Source of the DNA: an uncultured Eggerthellaceae bacterium
GTDB taxonomy: Bacteria; Actinomycetota; Coriobacteriia; Coriobacteriales; Eggerthellaceae
Assembly: GCA_947565915.1 (NCBI GenBank)
Contig: CANOHY010000009.1
Coordinates: 1 to 56,579 of the forward strand
DNA length: 56,579 nt
Direction: 5' to 3'
The translations under genes and the position numbers were made by a program. Shown here piece after piece: positions 26,110-34,082 of this stretch (its first letter is position 1; each line of letters starts with the position of its first letter). The notes under the pieces are model-generated. The model made no database searches, was not told the origin of the DNA, and worked only from the letters and a program-made list of their open reading frames with translations.

Positions 26110-26469
26110 ATGCCTCAATACGCTCTTTTGATCGACTACGAATATTGCTCCGGCTGCCAATCGTGCGAAGTCGCATGCAAGGAGGAGCACGATTTCCCGG
26201 TAGGCGTTTGGGGCATTCGCGTATGGGAGGATGGCCCCTGGAAGAAGGATCCGGAAAGTGCGGATGACCAGGGAAGCGACTTCAATTGGAATAACGTTCC
26301 CGTCCCAACAGACCTGTGCGACCTATGCGCCGAGCGCATAGGGCAAGGACGCGACCCGTTTTGCGTGCATCACTGCCTGGCAGAGTGCATGAAGTTCGGC
26401 ACGGTGGAAGAAATGGCCCAAGAGATGGCCAAGAAGCCAAAGCAGGTCATGTTCGTTCCGTGCAACTAG
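26110..26469 (+). CDS. Two-cluster ferredoxin-like subunit, cassette D
   Basis: This 119-residue protein has 'CSGCQSCEVAC' and 'CDLC ... CVHHC'. It is slightly longer than its B and C counterparts because of a Asp/Ser-rich insertion ('DPESADDQGSD') before the second motif. ATG 26110 lies 2 bp after the Mo-enzyme stop; the longer open frame upstream to 25900 is inside that gene and is not used. Probable redox partner of the 23732 enzyme. Confidence 0.87.
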   Translation: MPQYALLIDYEYCSGCQSCEVACKEEHDFPVGVWGIRVWEDGPWKKDPESADDQGSDFNWNNVPVPTDLCDLCAERIGQGRDPFCVHHCLAECMKFGTVEEMAQEMAKKPKQVMFVPCN

Positions 26470-26477
26470 GTAACCTT

Positions 26478-26510
26478 GGGATCCGGCGTGATGATCGTGC
26501 GCCGGATCCC
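26478..26510 (+). terminator. Perfect hairpin after cassette D enzyme genes
   Basis: GGGATCCGGCG (26478-26488) and CGCCGGATCCC (26500-26510) form an 11-bp perfect stem with an 11-nt loop. Its presence argues against translation of the upstream extension of the next ORF. Confidence 0.6.
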
Positions 26511-26574
26511 CATCGATTCGCACAGCTCCCAAAGCATCGAGTGCGGGCAATGGGGAAAGTGGGGCAAGCGAGCC

Positions 26575-26946
26575 ATGTGCTGGGGTTGCAAGCCAACATG
26601 CGGCAATTGCAAGCCGCCCTTGCATTTCTATGTGCAATGCCCTTCGTGCGGCCATCCTCATAAGGTCACGCGCGAGGATTACCTGTGCTTGATGGGCTAT
26701 CCGCACAAGCGTACCGCAGAAGAGCGGGCTCGGACATCCGAGCAGGTTGAGCAGAGCTTCGCTTGCACGCAGTGCGGAAGCAGCGTTGCTGGCGAGGCAA
26801 AGGGATCCATCGAGCCGAAACCTTGTGCCAAATCGAATATCATATGCGGCTATCCGTGCGGGCAACGCGATTCGAAGCAAGGAGCAGAGGGAAAGCGGTG
26901 CGAGAAGATGGTTCCTTTGAGAAGGCTTGGCAGCATCGAGCCTTGA
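26575..26946 (+). CDS. Cys-rich zinc-ribbon-like protein (MC family), cassette D
   Basis: From ATG 26575 this is a 123-residue protein opening 'MCWGCKPTCGNCKPP', followed by 'CPSCGHPHK', 'CTQCGSS' and a Cys-containing C-terminus, in all about 13 Cys. The start is chosen by analogy with the 'MC' openings of the other cassette microproteins. The longer frame to 26476 would run through the hairpin at 26478-26510. The ribosome binding site is weak. It lies between the Fe-S subunit and the MFS carrier. Function unknown; metal binding is likely. Confidence 0.5.
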   Translation: MCWGCKPTCGNCKPPLHFYVQCPSCGHPHKVTREDYLCLMGYPHKRTAEERARTSEQVEQSFACTQCGSSVAGEAKGSIEPKPCAKSNIICGYPCGQRDSKQGAEGKRCEKMVPLRRLGSIEP

Positions 26947-27025
26947 TACGCATCAAATGGCAATTTGCATGGCTTCCCGTTAGGTACCGAGGGCATGAGA
27001 GCTAGTGAACAGGGGAGGGTTTGCT

Positions 27026-28350
27026 ATGTCTCAAAGAGCTAAGAGGCTCATATGCCTTGGCATTCCGCTTACTACGCTCATCGGCATCATCGCCTGCTTC
27101 GGCGACGATGCGGTTGGAGCGAGCATCAATCCGGCTTTGGCTTCCATCGGCCAAGCGTTTCCCGATATCCCATACTCGCAGATACTGTGGCTTTATTCGC
27201 TTCCCAAGATAGTCATCGTGCCTCTAACGCTTGCCGCTGGACTTGTTACGGGGAGGTACGTGTCATATCGCACGGCTGCAATCGTCGGCTTTGGGTTGAT
27301 AGCCGTGGGAGGAATGCTGCCCGCGTTTTTGGATGATTTCTGGCTCATCTTGGGGTCGCGCTTCATCTTGGGGATAGGTTTGGCTATTCAAGCGCCTATC
27401 GGACCTGCGCTCGTGCTCCAGTATTTCCCCGACAACGAGAGGCGTGCCACCGTGCTGGGCATAGGCCACGGTTTCATAAACTTGTATGGCGTAGTTACTA
27501 ACCTTTTGGTAGGGGGTCTTTGCGATATCGACTGGCACTTTGCGTTCTTCTCGTATGGCACCATCTTCGTCTTGCTCGTATTGGCGGTTCTCTTTGTGAA
27601 GGAGCCACCTGCACTTGGGACGACGTCGCTGAGCGCTTCCGAGGTCATCGCCGAGGGAACGCGCAAGGACAAAGAGCAAGGGATGCTCGGTGCCCCGATT
27701 GAGGCTGCGCAGATATCTGCTCGAAGGGAAGAGGAGAGCTTAGAGCAGGTGAACGTGTGGAAGGCTGCTCCCAAGGTGGTTTATGTGCTGGTAGTGGTGT
27801 ACTGCCTCACCCTCTGCGTGTGGGGCGTGGCGGGGTTGAACCTATCGGCAGTCATGCAGGAGCGCGGTTTCGGAACGGCTTCGACGGCAGGCCTCGTGAT
27901 CTCGCTCATCAATCTATCAGGCGTCATATCAGGCGTGCTGTATGGACTGCTCGCAAAGGGTCTCAAGAATTACGTCATGCCATTCGGATATTTTCTCATG
28001 GGGGGGGGTTCATCGTATATTGCGTTTCTGGAAGCGTATGGATCCTCGCGCTGGGCGTGTTCCTAGCAGGAATGGCTAACACCATCATCATGACCACCTT
28101 CGAGGCTGCCGTGGGTGCTCGCTGTAGCACGGCGCTCATATCGTTTGGCATGTCGCTTTGCATGGTGGCAAGTCAGCTTTCGGGATTCCTGACCCCATTC
28201 TATGAATCGTTCATCATGGACTTCCTCGGATTTGCCTCCTATACGGCGCCCGTTGCGGTGTCTGCGATGCTTTTGATTGCTGGCGGTGTGGTCATGCTGG
28301 TTGTCACTGCCGTTTCGAGCAAGGGAAAGCATAGGCTCTCGAAAGCCTGA
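27026..28350 (+). pseudogene. MFS transporter frameshifted at a G9 tract, cassette D
   Basis: Frame 1 runs from ATG 27026 (behind AGGGGAGGG) to a TAG at 28064-28066 and encodes about 10 membrane segments of a major facilitator. The remaining two segments are in another frame, open to 28350 ('GFIVYCVSGSVW ... SKGKHRLSKA'). The frames join exactly at nine consecutive G (28000-28008); ten G would restore one ~440-residue protein. This may be slipped-strand phase variation, a fixed mutation, or a sequencing or assembly error in the homopolymer. The transporter would complete cassette D as in B and C. Confidence 0.75.
28000..28008 (+). repeat. G9 homopolymer at a frameshift site
   Basis: Nine consecutive G, starting with the G of an in-frame ATG codon, mark the point where the MFS reading frame shifts. 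Adding one G restores the full-length frame. Two other G9 (C9) tracts occur at 33955-33963 and in the 54777 gene. Confidence 0.8.
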
Positions 28351-28370
28351 TGCTGCATGCAGCAGGGATG

Positions 28371-28412
28371 TGTGCTCATGGCCTGTCCTACCCTCCGCAG
28401 GCCATGAGCACA
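28371..28412 (+). terminator. Hairpin after the cassette D transporter
   Basis: TGTGCTCATGGCCTG (28371-28385) pairs with CAGGCCATGAGCACA across a 12-nt loop and is followed by TGTTTCTG. It is a strong candidate terminator closing cassette D. Confidence 0.65.
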
Positions 28413-28435
28413 TGTTTCTGCTCTAATCGATAGGG

Positions 28436-29632
28436 ATGAAGGCGATGGGCAAGGTTCGGCTTCTGCTGCTAATAACTCTGCTTTCGATGTGCGTTCCGTT
28501 TTCAATGGACATTTACATGCCAGCGCTTCCGGCAATGGTGGTGGAGCTTGAGACCTCGGAGATGATGCTGAATTCCACTATTTACCTGTTCCAGCTCTTC
28601 ATGGCCGTGGGAATGATCTTCTTGGGGCCAATGAGCGACAAGTATGGTCGCAAGAAGATGCTCGTTCCCGCAGCGGCTATCTACATCATCATGAGCATTT
28701 GCTGCGCCTTGGCTCCGAGCGTCGAGGTGCTCGTGGCTTGTCGCATGGTGCAGGCGCTCGGCGTTGGAGCCATGATGACGCTTTGCACGGCTATCATCGA
28801 CGATGTGAGCGAAGGAGGCTCACGCGAGAAGATGCTCGGGTTGAACCAAGCCATGTCGCTCATAGCTCCCGCTGTTGCGCCATTGCTCGGAGCTGCCATC
28901 TTGACAGTTTTCTCGTGGCGGGCAACATTCGTAGCGCTTGCAATTTTCGGCTTGGCAGTTATCGTGCTCGCAGCCAGCCAAAGAGAGACGCTTCCTCTCG
29001 ATGCGCGTACCGACTACCCAGCGCTTGGTACGCTGAGGAATCTCGGGCAGTTCTTTCGTGACAGAAGCTACATGACTCTTCTCGTTGTGACCACCATTCC
29101 CCCGATTGGCTATATGGTGTTCCTCATGGCATCGTCGTATCTCTATCAGCTTCAGTTTGGCCTGTCTCAAGTTGAGTACAGCTTCTTTTACTCGGCGAAT
29201 TCTTGCTTGGCCATCGTTGCAGCACTCCTATATCCTGCCATACGGGCGCGATTGTCCACGCGCGCGTTCATGACATCCATACTCTGCATTCTTTTGGCTT
29301 CTGGACTGCTTGAGTTGTTGTTCGGAGCGCGAGGTCCAGTTGCCTTCATGATTTGCATGTTGCCGACGGCCTTTGCGGCGATATCTTTGAAGCCGCTCAT
29401 AATCTCCATGCTTCTTCAGCAAACGACACGCGATGTTGGGGCATCGACGGCAGCCCTCAATTTCGTTGCTACCATCTCGAACATGATTGGCTTCATCTTG
29501 GGATCCGTGGCTTGGGGCAATTGGGCTTTGGCTGTGGGTTCCATCATGGTAATCGTGTGCTCAGTCGGCTTGATCGGCTGGTGCAGCATCTTGCATTCGA
29601 AAAAGCTGCATATCGTCTCTTTGGATGAGTGA
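28436..29632 (+). CDS. Bcr/CflA-type MFS efflux transporter
   Basis: This 398-residue, 12-segment MFS protein shows the Bcr/CflA signature: 'FSMDIYMPALP' in the first segment, motif A 'GPMSDKYGRKKML', and 'QALGVGAMM' in segment 4. Such pumps export drugs, amino acids or peptides by proton antiport. ATG 28436 is used; ATG 28445, with ATGAAGG upstream, is possible. A strong hairpin separates it from cassette D, so it is probably independent. Confidence 0.85.
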   Translation: MKAMGKVRLLLLITLLSMCVPFSMDIYMPALPAMVVELETSEMMLNSTIYLFQLFMAVGMIFLGPMSDKYGRKKMLVPAAAIYIIMSICCALAPSVEVLVACRMVQALGVGAMMTLCTAIIDDVSEGGSREKMLGLNQAMSLIAPAVAPLLGAAILTVFSWRATFVALAIFGLAVIVLAASQRETLPLDARTDYPALGTLRNLGQFFRDRSYMTLLVVTTIPPIGYMVFLMASSYLYQLQFGLSQVEYSFFYSANSCLAIVAALLYPAIRARLSTRAFMTSILCILLASGLLELLFGARGPVAFMICMLPTAFAAISLKPLIISMLLQQTTRDVGASTAALNFVATISNMIGFILGSVAWGNWALAVGSIMVIVCSVGLIGWCSILHSKKLHIVSLDE

Positions 29633-29677
29633 GGCTTTGCCGATGCTCTGGTGGCGCCTGCTACGCGTGCAATTGGG

Positions 29678-30214
29678 TTAGTACGCGCCAAGGGCAGCGG
29701 CCACCTTTGCTGCGGCATCGCTGATGGAAAGCCCGTCTACATCCACCACCACATCGGCGAACTGCTCGTAAAGAGGGCAGCGCTCCTCGTAGAGGCCCAG
29801 AAGCCCTGCTTGTTCACCATGTTCTCCGCTGCGCATCACCACGCCGCGTTCGCCCAGATCTCCTAGACGCGTTTCGAGCGACTCGAGCGAAACGCGCAAG
29901 TACACCACTGGTCCAAGCGCGGCCAAATGCTGCATAGCACCTGCTGAATACACGGCGCTGCCGCCTGTGGCTATGATGCTATCGCGCGCCTCGATGCTCG
30001 CAAGCACGTCGCCTTCGGCAGCTATGAAGCCCTCGATGCCGCGCTGGTCGATGAGCCTTTGAAGCGTTTGGCCGAAATGCTGCTGTATGACCAAATCGCA
30101 GTCGACGAAGCCCTTGTTCAGCATCTTCGCCAAAACAACGCCCAGCGTGGATTTTCCCGCACCCGGCATGCCAATCAGCACAATGCACCCGGCATCGCTA
30201 GCGCTCATCGTCAT
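29678..30214 (-). CDS. aroK: Shikimate kinase
   Basis: This 178-residue kinase phosphorylates shikimate at the 3-hydroxyl in aromatic amino acid synthesis. The Walker A loop 'GMPGAGKST' is at residues 15-23, the shikimate-binding Asp-Cys-Asp pair is in 'VDCDLVI', the central 'IATGGSAV' matches the family GGG loop with a Ser substitution, and the lid 'ERCPLYEQFADVVVD' holds the expected Arg-Tyr region. Its start overlaps the end of the upstream membrane-protein gene by 17 bp, so the two are probably co-transcribed. No other aro gene is nearby. Confidence 0.88.
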   Translation of the reverse strand: MTMSASDAGCIVLIGMPGAGKSTLGVVLAKMLNKGFVDCDLVIQQHFGQTLQRLIDQRGIEGFIAAEGDVLASIEARDSIIATGGSAVYSAGAMQHLAALGPVVYLRVSLESLETRLGDLGERGVVMRSGEHGEQAGLLGLYEERCPLYEQFADVVVDVDGLSISDAAAKVAAALGAY

Positions 30215-31523
30215 CGCACGTCTCGTCTTCCTCGGCGCTTATGGAATCGAATGGAGCTTCGGTTTCCGATGCAGTATTGTCAGTTTTGCGTTCCGTTGTT
30301 GCGGGCGCGGGCACGGACGCAGGTGTATCCGCAGGCGCACTTGCGTCTGAGCCTGCAGCCTCAAGCGCATCTACATCTTCGTCTTCCTCGGCCTCTGGCG
30401 TCTTTGGGAAGAAGAGCGCTACTACGGCCATGACGGCGGCCAAGGCGAGCATCAGCCGCTCGCTTACTGGCTCCCAGAAGAACAAGCTCACAGTAAGGCC
30501 CAGGCACAGAAGCACTACTGCTATGCGTATGAGCAATCGTCGCGAACGTGCGGAAAAGCCCAGACGCAGCACGCCCACCAGGCCTACCAGCAACACCATG
30601 GCTGCCAAGCTGAGGTAAAGGATGCGCACCATGAAATCCCAGTTCTGTCCGCGCGTGCCCGAGTCCACCCATTCGCTTTCCTGTTGGAGGATCTCGGCCT
30701 TCTGTGTTTCGGTGAAAAGGCAATGCGATTTCGGGTACATCGCATTCATCCAGCTGGCAGGGAAGATCACATGCGCATCGGCTTGACGCCCCGCTTCCAG
30801 CAAATCGAAATGATACAGCACGGTGCCGTTCTCGTTCACTTCGAACCAGCCGCTATCGGGGGCATGGCCCCACGCGTACACATCTTCGCCCTCATGCGCC
30901 ACCGCGCCCTCGGGCATGGGCAGCTTCAAGTCCAGCGTGACGTCTTGCATGTCTACCGGATAGCTGGAATGGGCGTAGCGCCAGTGGAAATCGGCTATGT
31001 CGCGATACACGTTCACGCCGTTGTATACCAGGTAGTCGACGCGAATCTGGTAGCGCCCGGCTGCGGTGGGGAACCAGCAGCGAATCATGCCGTCGGAAAT
31101 GCTGTAGGAATACCACGGCTGTGGACTTGCTTCGCGCAGCTCCAAAGCCACCGTGTCGCCGGGGCTTCGGCCTTGCTTCGTCTTGTCCACATCGATCATC
31201 TGAAGGCGCGTCCACCCAGCCAGTTGCGCACCGCCGTCATCGACGGGCGCCACCCAAACGCGCTCGATCTTGATGGATTCGTTGGTGGCAGGCACGCCCA
31301 GGTACCATATGCAGCCCTCGTTAGCGCCTTCGAAGTGCAGAACCTGACGGCTTTCCACTGCCAAGGTGGCGTTGGGGTGAATCTCAATGCTGGTATAGAG
31401 CTCTTCGCACGTATAGCGCGGCGCAGCATGGGCGACGAGCGGGCCAGCAAACAGGGAAAGCGCGAAGGCCAGAAGCATGCATGCCCAAGCCCATGCCGTC
31501 AGCGATGCGGAGAGGAAGCGCAT
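30198..31523 (-). CDS. DUF2207-like exported membrane protein
   Basis: This 441-residue protein has a signal peptide ('LTAWAWACMLLAFALSLFAG', AHA cleavage-like site). A ~250-residue extracellular beta-rich domain resembles DUF2207, then come two membrane segments ('ILYLSLAAMVLLVGLVGV' and the following pair), and last a cytoplasmic Ala/Pro/Glu-rich tail ending 'EEDETCDDDER'. The start at 31523 is chosen because it begins the signal peptide; the open frame continues upstream to 32249 only because it runs through the tRNA-Ser gene. Function is not known; it is next to shikimate kinase by chance or by weak operon linkage. Confidence 0.7.
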   Translation of the reverse strand: MRFLSASLTAWAWACMLLAFALSLFAGPLVAHAAPRYTCEELYTSIEIHPNATLAVESRQVLHFEGANEGCIWYLGVPATNESIKIERVWVAPVDDGGAQLAGWTRLQMIDVDKTKQGRSPGDTVALELREASPQPWYSYSISDGMIRCWFPTAAGRYQIRVDYLVYNGVNVYRDIADFHWRYAHSSYPVDMQDVTLDLKLPMPEGAVAHEGEDVYAWGHAPDSGWFEVNENGTVLYHFDLLEAGRQADAHVIFPASWMNAMYPKSHCLFTETQKAEILQQESEWVDSGTRGQNWDFMVRILYLSLAAMVLLVGLVGVLRLGFSARSRRLLIRIAVVLLCLGLTVSLFFWEPVSERLMLALAAVMAVVALFFPKTPEAEEDEDVDALEAAGSDASAPADTPASVPAPATTERKTDNTASETEAPFDSISAEEDETCDDDER

Positions 31524-31591
31524 ATGTGCAGGCTGAGCCTGAGAGAATCGAAGCACGCGAGCTCTCCCCTGAGGCAATCGGGCAGTGAAGG

Positions 31592-31679
31592 TGGCGGAGG
31601 AAGTAGGATTCGAACCCACGGTACCTTTCGGCACAACAGTTTTCAAGACTGCCGCCTTCAACCACTCGGCCATTCCTCC
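31592..31679 (-). tRNA. tRNA-Ser (anticodon UGA)
   Basis: This is an 88-nt class II tRNA. The acceptor stem GGAGGAA pairs with TTCCTCC, the anticodon loop is CTTGAAA (TGA), a long variable arm GTGCCGAAAGGTAC is present, the T-loop is GGTTCGAATCC, and CCA is encoded. It reads UCA/UCG-type serine codons. Confidence 0.95.
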
Positions 31680-31832
31680 GCACATGCAATCTGCGATTAG
31701 CATGCTTCCGGCTTGCGTTGCTGCTGCTCGGCAAGGCTGCAAGCACCCCAATCGGCACTGAACAGTATAAATGATTGGTGAACGGTGCCAAGGGCAATCG
31801 GCGGGGCTGGCGAAATCATCTAATATGATGAT

Positions 31833-32354
31833 ATGGATAGAGATGCGACAGACGAAGGTTATCTGCAAGAGGCGCTTGCCGAAGCACATGCTGCGGCCGG
31901 GCGGGGCGAAGTGCCCATTGGCGCCGTGGTGGTCTACGAGCCCGTCGATCCCGCAACGCGCAAGCCCCTGGCACCCCCGCGCATCATAGCCCGAAGCGGC
32001 AACAGGCGCGAGGAGTTGCAAGATCCAGCTGGTCATGCAGAGTTTTTGGCCCTGCAGCTTGCTGCGCGCGAGCTCGGCAGCTGGCGGCTTTCGGACTGCA
32101 CCGTGTATGTGACCTTGGAACCTTGCATCATGTGCGCAGGGCTGATGCATCAAGCCCGCGTGCGCCGCTGCGTCTACGGAGCTTCCGACCCGAAGGCCGG
32201 TGCCCTGGGAACGCTCTATCGCATTCACGAGGACACGCGCCTTAACCACACGTTCTCGGTCACGTCGGGCGTTCGTGAAAGCGAATGCGCCGAGGTGCTG
32301 CGTGATTTCTTCGCTGTCCGCCGCAATCGCAGCAAGGGAGGGGAGGCTCAGTGA
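31833..32354 (+). CDS. tadA: tRNA-specific adenosine deaminase
   Basis: This 173-residue zinc-dependent deaminase converts A34 of tRNA-Arg(ACG) to inosine. The catalytic 'HAEFLAL' (His and Glu of HAE) and the zinc ligands 'EPCIMCAG' (PCxxC) are present, with the C-terminal 'NHTFSVTSGV' typical of TadA. A small Pro-rich insertion ('VDPATRKPLAPP') precedes the HAE motif. Its stop overlaps the ispE start as GTGA, giving tight coupling. Confidence 0.92.
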   Translation: MDRDATDEGYLQEALAEAHAAAGRGEVPIGAVVVYEPVDPATRKPLAPPRIIARSGNRREELQDPAGHAEFLALQLAARELGSWRLSDCTVYVTLEPCIMCAGLMHQARVRRCVYGASDPKAGALGTLYRIHEDTRLNHTFSVTSGVRESECAEVLRDFFAVRRNRSKGGEAQ

Positions 32355-33451
32355 CGGCCACCGCTTTCGCCAGCCAAAGCGCGCAACGCAAGACTATCGC
32401 TGCCGATGCGCTCGCTTTGCAAGAGCGTGACCAGTTTCGCGCCGATGGCTGGCTCAAAGTTATTGCTCCAGCCAAGGTGAACCTATTCCTTGGAATCGGC
32501 GCGCGACGCCCCGATGGCTACCATGAGGCGCATACGGTGATGCATGCCTTGGCTTTGCACGACATTCTCTATCTGCGTCGTAAGACGCCGCTCGATGAAA
32601 CCTATGCGTCGGGCGAGCCTGAGGTGCAACTGGTCTCGTGCATGGACGTGGAGGCTCCTGCCATCTCTTCGGCCGACAACCTCGCCTTTAAGGCTATCAA
32701 GCGCTTGGAGGCCGAACTTCAAGATGCATCGCTCGCTGTTGCCGCAAGCGAAACGGGGACGTTCGGAGACGAAGCTGGGGCATTCGGCGATCTTGTGCTG
32801 CGCATCGAGAAGCGCATTCCTTTCCAAGGGGGTCTTGGCGGTGCCTCGGCCGATGCCGCCGCTGCCTTGGTGGGCGCTGCGGCCATGAACGGCATTGCGC
32901 CCGACCACCCGGCGCTCGAGCGTGCTGCACGCAGCTTGGGCGCCGACATATGCTTTTTCCTGCGCGGCGGCTGCGCTTATCTGGAGGGCACGGGAGACAT
33001 GTTCGTGCATGCGCTTCAGCCAGGCAAAAGCGCCCTTGTGCTCATCAAGCCTGCGGGGGGCGTGTCTACGGCAGCAGCCTATCGCGCCTTCGACGAGCAT
33101 CCGCTGCCCATCGACCCAGCTTTGCTTGCGCGCGCATCGTCGGCCACCGTGGCTGCCGATGTGCCTCTCTTCAACAACTTGGCGCCTGCTGCGGAATCGC
33201 TTATGCCCGAGCTCAACGCCGTGCACAACTGGGCTTTAGCGCGTCCGGGCGTTACGGGTGCGCAATTGTGCGGCAGTGGTGCGACTACCTTCGCTCTTTG
33301 CGAAGATGCGGCCTCGGCGTTCAAGCTGGTGGCCGATGCTCGCCAACAGGGCCTTTGGGCGCATGCGACCAGTCTCTGCGCGCTTTCGGTCGCTGCTGTG
33401 GGAAATGCCGGGGCAGCTTGCGCTGTTGGCAGCGGTGCGCCCGACTGCTAG
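32351..33451 (+). CDS. ispE: 4-diphosphocytidyl-2-C-methyl-D-erythritol kinase
   Basis: This 366-residue GHMP kinase phosphorylates CDP-methylerythritol in the MEP isoprenoid pathway. It has 'APAKVNLFLGIGARRPDGYHE' near residues 38-58, the ATP-binding 'GGLGGASADAAAAL' loop, and the C-terminal 'LCGSGATTFAL' motif. It is longer than usual (~290): there is an extra ~35-residue N-terminal extension, an insertion around 'ASETGTFGDEAGAFGD', and an Ala/Gly-rich tail. The GTG start overlaps the tadA stop. Confidence 0.9.
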   Translation: MTATAFASQSAQRKTIAADALALQERDQFRADGWLKVIAPAKVNLFLGIGARRPDGYHEAHTVMHALALHDILYLRRKTPLDETYASGEPEVQLVSCMDVEAPAISSADNLAFKAIKRLEAELQDASLAVAASETGTFGDEAGAFGDLVLRIEKRIPFQGGLGGASADAAAALVGAAAMNGIAPDHPALERAARSLGADICFFLRGGCAYLEGTGDMFVHALQPGKSALVLIKPAGGVSTAAAYRAFDEHPLPIDPALLARASSATVAADVPLFNNLAPAAESLMPELNAVHNWALARPGVTGAQLCGSGATTFALCEDAASAFKLVADARQQGLWAHATSLCALSVAAVGNAGAACAVGSGAPDC

Positions 33452-33460
33452 GATGGTTCC

Positions 33461-33886
33461 ATGATTCGCCTCTATCGCATACTGCCCTTGCTCATCGCGC
33501 TTGCTGTCATTGCGGTGGCGATGTATCTCATCATGTCGTTTCGCTATTCATCCGATCGCGCCAAGGCTACCCTCGTCAAGGCGTTCTTTTGGATCTTCGT
33601 AGTGCTCTCAATCGTGTTCGCCGTGATAACCGCCTATGCGCTCTTCGACCAGAACATGGCAGTAACCGAGCTTTTCGGCAGCTGCTTGGCCGTGTGCGTG
33701 ATAGGGCTTGGCGTCACGCTGATTTGCCGCGCGGTGTTCCGTCGGCATCACCCGCATTACGGTACCGACAAGACCACGACGGCCACATTCGTGCACGAGT
33801 CGTTGGGAACCAAGTTCGGCAAGGCATTCGCCAAGGCTTTTGGCGAGGCGTTGAAGGATGTTTTCAAGCCGGGTTCGAAGCGGTAG
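33461..33886 (+). CDS. Small membrane protein of unknown function
   Basis: This 141-residue protein has three hydrophobic helices ('LPLLIALAVIAVAMYLIM', 'FFWIFVVLSIVFAVITAY', 'SCLAVCVIGLGVTLIC') and a soluble C-terminal tail with basic and Phe/Ala-rich amphipathic character. It begins 9 bp after ispE and is probably in the same transcript. I do not recognise a family. Confidence 0.65.
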   Translation: MIRLYRILPLLIALAVIAVAMYLIMSFRYSSDRAKATLVKAFFWIFVVLSIVFAVITAYALFDQNMAVTELFGSCLAVCVIGLGVTLICRAVFRRHHPHYGTDKTTTATFVHESLGTKFGKAFAKAFGEALKDVFKPGSKR

Positions 33887-33954
33887 CCGCTCAAGCCATC
33901 GTGCGATGCGGCCGCTAGCTGCCAAACGGGAAGCGATGCCGTCTTCTTGGCCTT

Positions 33955-33963
33955 GGGGGGGGG
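33955..33963. repeat. G9 homopolymer in an intergenic region
   Basis: Nine consecutive G lie about 120 bp upstream of the PucR-type gene at 34083. Length change here could alter promoter spacing, but no matching -35/-10 pair brackets it. Confidence 0.6.
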
Positions 33964-34036
33964 TTAACTTAAGCGTTTGACGAGGAGTTTTACAGGCGAT
34001 TCTCCTTTGCGGTCAAAGGGAGGCGTCGCTGCATTG

Positions 34037-34042
34037 TATAAT
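34037..34042 (+). promoter_or_regulatory. Possible -10 box for the second PucR-type regulator
   Basis: TATAAT lies 41 bp before the ATG at 34083. The -35 region is weak (TCAAAG at 34013-34018). Confidence 0.4.
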
Positions 34043-34082
34043 CTTCCGAACAACCCTCTTCAGAGAAGGCACGCTGCACAAT

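Noticed and set aside
26476..26574. Upstream extension of the cassette D Cys-rich gene
   Set aside because: It would read through a perfect 11-bp hairpin and has no ribosome binding site; the ATG at 26575 matches the 'MC' start of related genes.
30198..32249. 683-residue reading of the DUF2207-like gene
   Set aside because: The extra upstream part crosses the tRNA-Ser gene; the signal peptide at 31523 marks the real start.
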